Below, in pieces: positions 34,347-42,409 of a stretch of 45,991 bases of DNA. Positions within the stretch are counted from its first letter, which is position 1. Every line of letters begins with the position of its first letter. Origin of the DNA: Maribellus maritimus (GTDB lineage Bacteria; Bacteroidota; Bacteroidia; Bacteroidales; Prolixibacteraceae); NCBI RefSeq assembly GCF_022267315.1, contig NZ_JAIKLE010000044.1:1-45991 (forward strand), given 5' to 3'. The position numbers and the translations under genes were made by a program. The notes under the pieces were generated by a model, which did no database searches, was not told the DNA's origin, and worked only from the letters and a program-made list of their open reading frames with translations.

Positions 34347-35395
34347 GTAAGGGACGCGTGTTATTAGGGATGAGCGGTGGTGTGGATAGCTCTGTTGCAG
34401 CTATGATGTTGCAGAAAGATGGTTATGAAGTAGTTGGTTTGACATTTATTTTTTCAGAATTGAAAGAACAAAATGAATTTGCCGTTAAGGAAGCGCAGAA
34501 ACTTGCCCAAGAAATTGGAATAGAACATTTTGTTTGTGACCTTCGATCCGAATTTACAAAACTGATTGTCAATTATTTTACTCAGGAATATCAGAAGGGT
34601 AGAACTCCTTTTCCCTGTGCAATATGTAATCCTGAACTTAAGTTTAAGAATTTGTTGAAGAATGCTGAAATCTACCACTGTAATTATATCGCGACCGGAC
34701 ACTACGCAAGAATAAAAAAACATAAGGGAAAACAATATATTTTTGAGGGTACAGATACTGAAAAAGATCAGTCTTTCTTTTTGTGGGGACTTGATAAAGA
34801 AGTTTTAAATAAGCTTATTTTACCGCTTGGCGCTCTCAATAAAATGCAAACCAGAGAGTATGCAAATACGCTGGGATTTAGTTGTTTATCACAAAAGAAG
34901 GATAGTTTAGGCATCTGTTTTATAGAAGAAAACAATTATAGAAAATTTTTGAAGTCAAAATGCATCGAGTTCAAACGTGGTTATTTTGTCGACAAAGAAG
35001 GAAGAGTATTGGGGAGGCACTCCGGGATATTAAATTATACAATAGGGCAGCGAAGAGGACTTGGTATTAGTGCGAATAAGCCTATGTTTGTTTCTGGTAT
35101 TTCGGCCACCACTAATGAAATTGTTCTTTCTGATTATGAAGATTTGTACAAAAACAAGATACTTGTAAGTAATATGAAATGCGTTGATATTCAGGAGTTT
35201 GACAAGGATAAAGTTTTCATTGTAAGAATTAGGTATAGGCTGCAGAATACTCCGTGTAAGATAAACATTCTTCATAAAGACCAGGCAATAGTTTATTTGT
35301 TGGAGCCGGTTGCAATGGTGGCAAACGGACAGACTGCGGTATTTTATGATGGAAATAGACTGGTTGGAGGCGGTTTTATTGAAAGTTCCGAGTAG
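34343..35395 (+). CDS. mnmA: tRNA-specific 2-thiouridylase MnmA
   Basis: A 350-residue ATP-dependent enzyme that puts sulfur on U34 of tRNA-Lys, -Glu and -Gln. The PP-loop GMSGGVDSSVAA is at residues 9-20. The two catalytic cysteines are Cys92 (with Cys95 nearby, CAICNPELKF) and Cys192 (LGICFIEE). The tRNA-binding blocks TGHYARI and TIGQRRGLGI are present, as is the C-terminal beta barrel. It is last in the operon and its stop TAG directly abuts the stop of the convergent rsgA, with no base between. Together with mnmG in the same operon it serves the mnm5s2U34 pathway. Confidence 0.97.
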   Translation: MSKGRVLLGMSGGVDSSVAAMMLQKDGYEVVGLTFIFSELKEQNEFAVKEAQKLAQEIGIEHFVCDLRSEFTKLIVNYFTQEYQKGRTPFPCAICNPELKFKNLLKNAEIYHCNYIATGHYARIKKHKGKQYIFEGTDTEKDQSFFLWGLDKEVLNKLILPLGALNKMQTREYANTLGFSCLSQKKDSLGICFIEENNYRKFLKSKCIEFKRGYFVDKEGRVLGRHSGILNYTIGQRRGLGISANKPMFVSGISATTNEIVLSDYEDLYKNKILVSNMKCVDIQEFDKDKVFIVRIRYRLQNTPCKINILHKDQAIVYLLEPVAMVANGQTAVFYDGNRLVGGGFIESSE

Positions 35396-36346
35396 TTAAA
35401 AAGCAGGACGATATTTGTCGTCTGATTCCAATAGTCCTAAATAGCTTATAAATCTTGAAGACGCAACTTCACCCTGTTCTACTGCTTGCTTAACAACACA
35501 TCCAGGTTCGTGCGTGTGAGAGCAGTTGTTATATTGGCACTTTTCTGATAATTTAAATATCTCAGGGAAATAGTGTGATATTTCCCACGGCTCCATATCA
35601 AGCATACCAAATCCTTTAATTCCTGGAGTATCAATGATGTATCCTCCAAAAGCTAATTTGTAGAGGGTGGAGTATGTAGTAGTGTGTTTGCCGGTTTTGT
35701 GAACATCGGAAATTTGCTTTGTTTTTATATTTAAATCCGGCTGAATAAGGTTTATTAATGTTGATTTACCTACACCACTATGGCCATTAATTACATTGGT
35801 TTTATTTGCGATTGCTAGTTTTAATTCATCAATTCCTACCCTATTTTGAGCTGACGTTGCCAAACACTTATAGCCAATATTTTCGTAGATTCTTATATAT
35901 TCCTTTAACTCTGTAGTCTGTTTTTCATCATATCTGTCTGTTTTGTTAAAAACAAGGAGTACAGGAATTCGGTAAGCTTCTGCCGACGCCAAATATCTGT
36001 CGATGAAGGTAGTGGTTGTTACCGGGTAATTTATAGTAACAATTAGAATGGCCTGATCTATATTGGCCGCAATAATATGCGATTGTTTGGAGAGGTTTGG
36101 AGATCGGCGAACAATGTAATTTTTTCGCTCGGAAATCGCAGTTATTAAACCAATATTTTTTGCATTATTTTCTGATGAGTTTGGAAGAATCTTAAAATCA
36201 ACAAAATCTCCAACGGCAACAGGATTGGTACTTTTTATTCCTTTGATACGAAAATTTCCTTTGATTTTACAATCGAAAAGTTCACCACTTTTCGATTCTA
36301 CTGTATACCAGCTTCCTGTTGATTTTATTACTAATCCTTTCTCCAA
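35396..36346 (-). CDS. rsgA: Ribosome small-subunit biogenesis GTPase RsgA
   Basis: A 316-residue circularly permuted GTPase that checks late 30S assembly. The N-terminal OB-fold covers about residues 1-75. The GTPase has its motifs in permuted order, G4 (FNKTDR near 133) before G1 (GHSGVGKSTLIN near 187) and the switch-region DTPGIKGFG near 240. The zinc-binding C-terminal region has Cys in CQYNNCSHTHEPGC near 269-282. Length is normal. It is convergent with mnmA with no spacer. Upstream, 90 bases hold a parS-like site and a candidate promoter. Confidence 0.96.
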   Translation of the reverse strand: MEKGLVIKSTGSWYTVESKSGELFDCKIKGNFRIKGIKSTNPVAVGDFVDFKILPNSSENNAKNIGLITAISERKNYIVRRSPNLSKQSHIIAANIDQAILIVTINYPVTTTTFIDRYLASAEAYRIPVLLVFNKTDRYDEKQTTELKEYIRIYENIGYKCLATSAQNRVGIDELKLAIANKTNVINGHSGVGKSTLINLIQPDLNIKTKQISDVHKTGKHTTTYSTLYKLAFGGYIIDTPGIKGFGMLDMEPWEISHYFPEIFKLSEKCQYNNCSHTHEPGCVVKQAVEQGEVASSRFISYLGLLESDDKYRPAF

Positions 36347-36368
36347 AATCTCAATATATTTATTAATA

Positions 36369-36376
36369 CAAAATTA
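36369..36376 (-). promoter_or_regulatory. Candidate -7 promoter element of rsgA
   Basis: Minus strand TAATTTTG matches TAnnTTTG, 22 bases before the rsgA start at 36346. No properly spaced -33 element was seen. Confidence 0.28.
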
Positions 36377-36413
36377 GCCATATTCGTTAAAAACGGAAAT
36401 GAGGACAAATTTT

Positions 36414-36429
36414 GTTTTCACGTGGAACA
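36414..36429. other. Degenerate parS-like site
   Basis: GTTTTCACGTGGAACA matches parS in the right half exactly and differs in the first two bases of the left half (14 of 16). It lies in the intergenic space between rsgA and tdh, 4.4 kb from the strong site. Confidence 0.45.
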
Positions 36430-36435
36430 ATTTAG

Positions 36436-37464
36436 TTATTCCCAGTTTAAAATGATTTTTCCACAACTCCCCTCTTCCATTATGTTAAATGCTTTTTGAA
36501 AATCATCTGCTGAAAAGCGATGTGTAATAACGGGCGAAATGTCAAGTCCGGTAGTTAGCATCATTTCCATATGGTACCAGGTTTCGTACATCTCCCTACC
36601 ATAAATTCCTTTTAGAGTTAATCCTTTGAAAATGAGTTTACTCCAGTTTATTTGAGTGCTTTGTGGAAGTAATCCGAGCAAACTTATTTTTCCTCCGTTA
36701 TACATATGGTTAACCATATCGTTAAAAGCTGCCGGGGAGCCGGAACACTCTAGTCCTATATCAAAACCTGCTACCATATCGTGTTTTTCCATGGCTTCCC
36801 TGATACTTTCCTTTGTAGGGTCAATCACACGGGTAGCTCCCATTTTGCGAGCCAAATCGCGACGAAATTTGCTTAAATCAGTGCCTATAATATTTCTGGC
36901 TCCCGCAAATTTGCATATAGCTGTGGCCATCGCACCAATTGGGCCGCCAATACCGGTTATTAATACATCTTCACCAAGCAATGGGAATGAAAGTGCTGTA
37001 TGTGTGGCATTTCCCATCGGATCCATAATTGCCATGATTTCGTCAGGAATCCGCTTATCTATATGTAAAACATTTTTTGCTGGAACAGAAATGTATTCTG
37101 CAAAGCCGCCGTCCTGATGTACACCAATCCCAATGGTGTTATCACAGATATGTTGTCTTCCACGCCGGCAATTGCGACAAAATCCGCAGGAAATGTGTCC
37201 TTCAACTGTTACACGTTCACCAACTTTTACCCGGTTAACTTCCGACCCAACTTCAATAACAGTTCCCATATATTCATGACCAATAACAACGGGTGTTTTT
37301 ATGGTTTGTTGTGCCCACTCATCCCATTTGTAAATGTGTAAATCGGTTCCGCAAACAGCGGAATATTTTACTTTTAACAATACATCGTTCGGTCCAACTT
37401 TTGGAATTGGAACTTCTTCCATCCAGATACCTTTTTCAGGTTTACTTTTTACCAGAGCTTTCAT
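36436..37464 (-). CDS. tdh: L-threonine 3-dehydrogenase
   Basis: A 342-residue zinc-dependent medium-chain dehydrogenase that oxidises threonine at C3 with NAD+, producing 2-amino-3-oxobutyrate. The catalytic zinc region is CGTDLHIYKWDEWA near residues 38-51 and GHEYMGTVIEVGSE near 63-76. The structural zinc cysteines are in CGFCRNCRRGRQHIC near 93-107. The NAD Rossmann loop is GIGGPIGAMA near 170. Length equals that of the Escherichia coli enzyme (341). Kbl, the usual next step, is not adjacent. It is a single gene with 112 bases to the permease gene downstream of its promoter side. Confidence 0.95.
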   Translation of the reverse strand: MKALVKSKPEKGIWMEEVPIPKVGPNDVLLKVKYSAVCGTDLHIYKWDEWAQQTIKTPVVIGHEYMGTVIEVGSEVNRVKVGERVTVEGHISCGFCRNCRRGRQHICDNTIGIGVHQDGGFAEYISVPAKNVLHIDKRIPDEIMAIMDPMGNATHTALSFPLLGEDVLITGIGGPIGAMATAICKFAGARNIIGTDLSKFRRDLARKMGATRVIDPTKESIREAMEKHDMVAGFDIGLECSGSPAAFNDMVNHMYNGGKISLLGLLPQSTQINWSKLIFKGLTLKGIYGREMYETWYHMEMMLTTGLDISPVITHRFSADDFQKAFNIMEEGSCGKIILNWE

Positions 37465-37576
37465 TTATTATAGAAATTTTATGTTTGCAAGATAAAACAA
37501 AAAACACCGCAAAATGATAACTAAAATCAGATTTATAAAAATATAATTTAATATTAATTTTCTGTTTTTTAGTTAG

Positions 37577-38803
37577 TTATGAGTCGGATCGTAATAAATA
37601 TTTATTGGAAATAAATTTGACGGGAAACAGTGGAGCCAAAAATCCGATAAGCAAAACTACGCCAAAAATAAGAACAACATCGGTTGAAATAACACGAACC
37701 GGGTAAGCAGAGATTACAAAAGAACCATTTTGCGGTAGTTTCATAAAGCCAAATTCTATTTGTAACCAACAGATAAAAAGCCCTAAAACAGTACCAATTA
37801 CTGCACCTAAAACTGAAATCAACCATCCTTCAAACAGGAAAATCCGGCGTATTGTCTTTGAAGTAGCACCCATACTTTTGAGAATGGCAATATCATCTTT
37901 TTTGTCGATAATCAGCATAGAAAGACTGCTGAGCACATTAAAAGAAGCAATGATAAGAATAAATACAAGGATTAAATAAACAACAGCTTTTTCGGATCTC
38001 ATTGTTTTGTTCAGGGAATCATGTTGCTGGTATTTGTTTTTCACGTGGAACTTTTCTCCAAGGGTATTCTGAATCTTCTTCTGTATATCTCCTACCCTTA
38101 CATTTTTGTCTATTCCAAGTTCAATGGATGAAATATTTGAGCCACTTTCAAACAAATTTTTTGCAAAATCAAAAGGAACCAGAACATATTTGGAGTCTAC
38201 TTCTTCCAGAACTGCGAAAATTCCGGATGGAAAAATAGAGTTGTAATTGATAGCACGGGCAGAATTTATTTTTATCTGACGTCCTTTTTTAGGAACCATT
38301 ATCCGGATAGGATCGATAAATGTAAGTCCAATACCAAGGTTGTATGCAACTCCCTGCCCAACAACAGCATATTCTGTCCCCTTGTCATTCAGGATAAATT
38401 CACCATCAACAATTAAACTATCGATGTTTGTATAGCTTGCATAGTTTTGAGGTATACCTTTTATGGTAGCGAAATATTGCTGGCTGCCATATTTTAACAT
38501 GGCTGATTCTTCAATAATCTCGGCATAATGCAAAACCCCGGGGATATTTTTAATTGCATCAGCATCAATTTCCGAGGAGTCGAACATTTTTCCTTCCACC
38601 GGAGTAATTTTTAAATCAGCATCAAAACTGCTAAAAAAGTAATTTATCAGGCTACTAAAACCATTCATTACAGAAAGAACGATTATTAAAGCCATGGTTC
38701 CTACAATAATACCGCTTATTGATATCCCTGATATTATGTTAATTATATTCTGTTTCTTTTTTGAAACCAGATAACGTTTTGCTATATAAAGCGGAAGATT
38801 CAA
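37577..38803 (-). CDS. FtsX-like/LolC-LolE-type ABC permease
   Basis: A 408-residue inner-membrane permease with the MacB/LolE arrangement: one helix near residues 24-45 (ISGIIVGTMALIIVLSVMNGF, landmark), a large periplasmic domain at about 46-270, and three helices at about 276-300, 325-350 and 375-398. LolCDE extracts lipoproteins from the inner membrane; a full family assignment to LolE is likely but the ATPase LolD is not next to it. It follows rbfA by 48 bases in the same direction and may be co-transcribed, a pair I believe is common in Bacteroidota. A parS-like sequence lies within the reading frame around 38036-38051. Confidence 0.9.
   Translation of the reverse strand: MNLPLYIAKRYLVSKKKQNIINIISGISISGIIVGTMALIIVLSVMNGFSSLINYFFSSFDADLKITPVEGKMFDSSEIDADAIKNIPGVLHYAEIIEESAMLKYGSQQYFATIKGIPQNYASYTNIDSLIVDGEFILNDKGTEYAVVGQGVAYNLGIGLTFIDPIRIMVPKKGRQIKINSARAINYNSIFPSGIFAVLEEVDSKYVLVPFDFAKNLFESGSNISSIELGIDKNVRVGDIQKKIQNTLGEKFHVKNKYQQHDSLNKTMRSEKAVVYLILVFILIIASFNVLSSLSMLIIDKKDDIAILKSMGATSKTIRRIFLFEGWLISVLGAVIGTVLGLFICWLQIEFGFMKLPQNGSFVISAYPVRVISTDVVLIFGVVLLIGFLAPLFPVKFISNKYLLRSDS
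38036..38051. other. Degenerate parS-like site inside the permease gene
   Basis: TTTTTCACGTGGAACT matches parS at 14 of 16 positions (mismatches at positions 2 and 16). It is in coding sequence, so it may be chance, but it lies 6 kb from the strong parS and in the same orientation as the site at 36414. Confidence 0.35.
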
Positions 38804-38851
38804 TATGGATATTTTTTATTTAACGAGTAATAAATGAAAATATTTGAAAAC

Positions 38852-39196
38852 CTACGATTTTAGTAATTTATCAATGTTATCAATATAATCGAGGCTGTCG
38901 TCAATATAAAATTCAAGTTCAGGAATCACCCGCAAACTTTTACCCACTTTCCGACCCAATTCTCCTCGTATTTGTTTACCCTGCAGTTTCAGGTCTGAAA
39001 GAATTTCGTCCCCAAATTCGGAAGGAAAGATACTAAGGTAAATGCGCGCAATACCCAGATCTTTTGTAACTCTTACAACAGTTACCGTAATTAGTTTTCC
39101 TGTGTATTTCGATTTGTTTATTTTTAGAAGTATTTCTGCCATTTCGCGCTGAACCAACCTTGAGATCTTATTCTGACGTGTGCTAAATTGTTCCAT
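38852..39196 (-). CDS. rbfA: 30S ribosome-binding factor RbfA
   Basis: A 114-residue KH-like-fold protein that binds free 30S subunits and assists 16S rRNA 5'-end processing and cold adaptation. Landmarks are RVQ/RLVQREMAEILLKI near residues 13-27, TVTVVRVTKDLGIARIYLSIFP near 38-59, and the C-terminal RVIPELEFYIDDSLDYIDNIDKLL near 90-113. Length is normal for the family. It is the first gene of a small unit with the LolE-type permease, 48 bases apart. A TAnnTTTG element lies about 43 bases upstream. Confidence 0.95.
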   Translation of the reverse strand: MEQFSTRQNKISRLVQREMAEILLKINKSKYTGKLITVTVVRVTKDLGIARIYLSIFPSEFGDEILSDLKLQGKQIRGELGRKVGKSLRVIPELEFYIDDSLDYIDNIDKLLKS

Positions 39197-39238
39197 AAAC
39201 GGATATAAAATTAATTTGTTTCAAAACATTGACCGGGT

Positions 39239-39246
39239 CAAAATTA
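39239..39246 (-). promoter_or_regulatory. Candidate -7 promoter element of rbfA
   Basis: Minus strand TAATTTTG matches TAnnTTTG, 42 bases before the rbfA start at 39196, in the 112-base gap after the STN protein operon. A TTG lies 16 bases further upstream, somewhat closer than ideal. Confidence 0.33.
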
Positions 39247-39308
39247 CAGAAAATTGTTAGAACAAGCAGAAAAGATTAAAGTTAGAAGAAGAAACCTGGA
39301 AAAAACGT

Positions 39309-40823
39309 TTAGTTGTTTGATGTTATGGTTTTTATAGCATTTATTAGATTTTCGTCGGGTTTAATAATGTTGTAGTTTTCCCAGAATTTTTCATCATATT
39401 CATTAATAAGCTCAACAAAAATATCGCTTTGATTTATAGATTCATCTCTTGTAAACCTTTTGACTTCAGTTTTATTTATATCGGTAACCAGCAGATCAGA
39501 AACACTGTGATATTCTGAATTTACATTATCGCGTTTACTTTTCACTTTGATTTTGACCGAGGCTTTTGCGTTAGCCAAATGCCATTTTCCCCTGTATTGC
39601 TGATAATTTACTTCGTATTTTACATCGGTTGGTTTAGCTTTCACCCGGCGCGGTTTTTTTTTAATCATTACACTTTCAGCGGTTTTGAGTCCTTCTTTAT
39701 CTAATTGAAACCTGGCGTGTAAGATGGCAAATGTTTCACGATGAACATATATCTCGCCTACAAATAGCGGAAAGATTTGGTTGGATGTTGGCTTAAATTC
39801 CAGTACATAAACCGGATAATCGTTGTACCAAACTACCTTTTTTATATTGTATTTGTATAAATGCTCGAACTCTTCGTCAATAAAAGACTCCATGTTTTTG
39901 ATTATATCAAGTTTTGTGATTGTAAAAGGTCCTCCCTGCAATTTAAAGTTTAGCCATTGAAACGGTTGCACGTCAGGGCTTCTTCTTCCTTTTAAAAGCC
40001 GGACCAAATCGTCGCGAAAAAGATTTGTATAAGAAGCTTTTAAAATTTCAACAATAGCTTCAGATATATTAACATAATTTTTATTTTGCTTTATTGTTTC
40101 GCGATAAAAAGCGGTCATCAGGCGGTTCTCGTCGCTGTAATTTTTTGAAATATTGTTTCTTACATTTTTAAGCAGCTTATCCGCTGTTATTGCTGTGACT
40201 TTAACTTCACGAATCCTAATCGAAACGGGAGTCATAACAAATAAATCTTCGTCGAGTAGTTCAAAAGCAGGAAGTTCTATTTGTTCATAACCCATGCATG
40301 AAATGATAACTGTGTCGTTGATATTACCCGGATGGACTTTTAAAAGAAATTCTCCATCAATATTGGTAATGGTGCCAATTGGTTTATTAGATAATGAAAT
40401 AGACGCGTAAGGAATTGGTTCTTCCTTTTTGTCTTCAATTATTTTTCCCGACAGAAAAAAAAATTTTACCGGAATCGAATCTTGTTTTTCCTCTAGGCTT
40501 TTATAATCAGTATTTTCAGAAATAATGATTTGATTTTCGCGTTCAGAAAACCGAAATTTTTTTGTGCCAAAAAGTTCGCTTAAAACAGTAAACAGGGATT
40601 TGTTTGCTGCTTCGATGTTGTATTTCTTTTCAGCGTCGATAACTGATGCGTCATATGAAAAAAAAACACCGGCCTGCCAGCTTAATTGGTTTAATATATT
40701 TGAGAGCGTTTGGTTGTTTTGGACGATGGTAACGCGTTTTTCTAAAACAGAACCATCCTGTTGTCCGTAAATAGAGCCGGAAAACAGGATGGCCAGTAAT
40801 ATGCTAATTTTAACTTTGAGCAT
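39309..40823 (-). CDS. Exported STN and carboxypeptidase-regulatory-like domain protein
   Basis: A 504-residue exported protein, signal peptide to about residue 20. Residues about 28-105 are an STN (secretin and TonB N-terminus) domain (VTIVQNNQTLSNILNQLSWQAG, then FTVLSELFGT as landmarks). Residues about 127-205 are a carboxypeptidase-regulatory-like beta sandwich (GKIIEDKKEEPIPYASISL, NIDGEFLLKVHPG). The remaining 300 residues form a beta-rich C-terminal domain of a kind found in other Bacteroidota CarboxypepD_reg-like proteins, with no barrel strands and no plug. It is therefore not a TonB receptor, although STN and this domain usually sit at the front of one. It is last in the operon, sharing one base with the protease stop (TAATG). 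Confidence 0.85.
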   Translation of the reverse strand: MLKVKISILLAILFSGSIYGQQDGSVLEKRVTIVQNNQTLSNILNQLSWQAGVFFSYDASVIDAEKKYNIEAANKSLFTVLSELFGTKKFRFSERENQIIISENTDYKSLEEKQDSIPVKFFFLSGKIIEDKKEEPIPYASISLSNKPIGTITNIDGEFLLKVHPGNINDTVIISCMGYEQIELPAFELLDEDLFVMTPVSIRIREVKVTAITADKLLKNVRNNISKNYSDENRLMTAFYRETIKQNKNYVNISEAIVEILKASYTNLFRDDLVRLLKGRRSPDVQPFQWLNFKLQGGPFTITKLDIIKNMESFIDEEFEHLYKYNIKKVVWYNDYPVYVLEFKPTSNQIFPLFVGEIYVHRETFAILHARFQLDKEGLKTAESVMIKKKPRRVKAKPTDVKYEVNYQQYRGKWHLANAKASVKIKVKSKRDNVNSEYHSVSDLLVTDINKTEVKRFTRDESINQSDIFVELINEYDEKFWENYNIIKPDENLINAIKTITSNN

Positions 40824-42388
40824 TAAAACATTCTTTTCAATTCAAAAGAAGTTTTAAATTCCTCTCCGTCTCTCAAAACTTTCACCTTGATTTTTTTATT
40901 TTCTCTGCTTTGCAACAATAAGTTGATATCGTTTAATTCCAGCGATTGATGGTTGCTGCTGTTTATTGATAAAATCTGGTCGTTTTCCTTTAATCCGGCA
41001 TAAAATGCAGGTGAATTTTCCCGGATATTTGTAATGGTAAAAATGGGTAATCCGGGCATTGGATTAATGATTTCCATTCCACTCATATTGTAATTGAAAT
41101 CATCTTTTACCTTATGAGTTGGGCGTAAAGTCAGGCGGCTGTTCCTGTAATCGATAGTAACCCTGAAACGACGCAAAATTTCAGCACCTATTGTTCCATT
41201 CCTGTCATTCGAAGAAATCAGTTGGTCGATTAATTCTGAGTTCGGAAAAGCTACTATCGGTTTGGGCAACACCAGCGGACCAACCCAAATTCCGTCAATT
41301 CTTCCTTTTACTCCGTACAAATCGCCGTTTAATCCTCTTCCTAAAAATGTTTCAATGTGGTTTTGCGGCAAGCCAATGCGTGAATCCGATTTTTCAGACA
41401 ACCAGATAGCATCGCTCGCTCCGGTGTCAACCAGCAGTTTTACAGGAACTTCTTTTAGTTCGTCGGTAACAATACTGGTTCTAACAAAAGGTTTGTTTCC
41501 ATCAAACATAAGCGGGAGAACAATGTCTTTTCTTCTGTCTCGGTATTTGTAATATTCCGGCCTGTTTAGCGTAATTTGTTCATTTAAGTAGTCAATTTCA
41601 ACCACATAATCTTTGAATAAATTGAAACCGATAAGACCATGAACAGGAATTCCAAGCATATGTGAAATCTGGAAGTTTTCGTCTATAATCATCTGAACTT
41701 CCTGATTTCGTGCAGTGAGCCCGTCAATACTAAGGGAATTGTTTCCAGAGCGGTATGCCGTCAATTCCTCCCCTTCTCCCAATCCTTTGATTTGGATTGG
41801 CATCATATAATTCAGGTTCAATTTATTTACAAAGGGCAACTCTGTAATAATCGGGTGGCGAACACCTGTATCGAGAATAAAATTTAACGTGTCTGAATCA
41901 TTGATATTTACCGGGATGATGATGAGATTACTGGCAGATTTAAATTTTACGGTGATCGATTTTTTTCGTGGATCATCAAATAAAAATCCCCTGTTGTTTC
42001 CAAAAAATTGTTGCGAACTTTCTTCAAAATCAATACTTTGTTCCAGTGGAACATAATCGCGAACAACCAGTATGTTATCTTCAATTTCGAAAAGAAGATA
42101 AAAGTCTTTCATCAATTTGTCGAGAACAAATTTTATGGGTTTGTTTGATACGTTTAAGCTTATTTTTTTGTCTTCAACAATACTTGAATTATAGGAATAA
42201 TCGAGATTGAGATAATCACATATTTTCTCAATCACGTCAGCCAAAGGCTCGTCTTCTGCATAAATACTGATATTTTGATCCAGAGCCTGTGTTTTGGTTT
42301 CTTGTGCAAGCAGTGTTTTGGGAATAAAAGCCATTATTGCAATCGCAAATATGGTTGTTATACCTATTTTTTTTATTAGAGTTTTCAT
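40823..42388 (-). CDS. Exported STN, two-motif aspartyl protease and PDZ protein
   Basis: A 521-residue exported protein: signal peptide (cleavage near LLAQ), an STN domain at about residues 40-110 (EPLADVIEKICDYLNL, KPIKFVLDKLM), then an aspartyl protease of the retropepsin/pepsin-like kind with both catalytic motifs on one chain, Asp173 in ILDTGVRHP and Asp321 in LLVDTGASDAIWL. A PDZ domain closes it at about 440-515 (SPAFYAGLKENDQILSINS). The first motif has DTGV rather than DTG-S/T, so both Asp are present but the flap side is unusual. The STN fusion to a protease is the striking point. It lies between fecR (22-base gap upstream) and the STN/CarboxypepD gene (1-base overlap), so it probably belongs to the same signalling unit. 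Confidence 0.88.
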   Translation of the reverse strand: MKTLIKKIGITTIFAIAIMAFIPKTLLAQETKTQALDQNISIYAEDEPLADVIEKICDYLNLDYSYNSSIVEDKKISLNVSNKPIKFVLDKLMKDFYLLFEIEDNILVVRDYVPLEQSIDFEESSQQFFGNNRGFLFDDPRKKSITVKFKSASNLIIIPVNINDSDTLNFILDTGVRHPIITELPFVNKLNLNYMMPIQIKGLGEGEELTAYRSGNNSLSIDGLTARNQEVQMIIDENFQISHMLGIPVHGLIGFNLFKDYVVEIDYLNEQITLNRPEYYKYRDRRKDIVLPLMFDGNKPFVRTSIVTDELKEVPVKLLVDTGASDAIWLSEKSDSRIGLPQNHIETFLGRGLNGDLYGVKGRIDGIWVGPLVLPKPIVAFPNSELIDQLISSNDRNGTIGAEILRRFRVTIDYRNSRLTLRPTHKVKDDFNYNMSGMEIINPMPGLPIFTITNIRENSPAFYAGLKENDQILSINSSNHQSLELNDINLLLQSRENKKIKVKVLRDGEEFKTSFELKRMF

Positions 42389-42409
42389 GTCTTTAAGGCT
42401 TTATCTGTT

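Noticed and set aside
36656-37117. 153-residue plus-strand frame inside tdh
   Set aside because: It is antisense to a clear threonine dehydrogenase, with no family similarity that I recognise.
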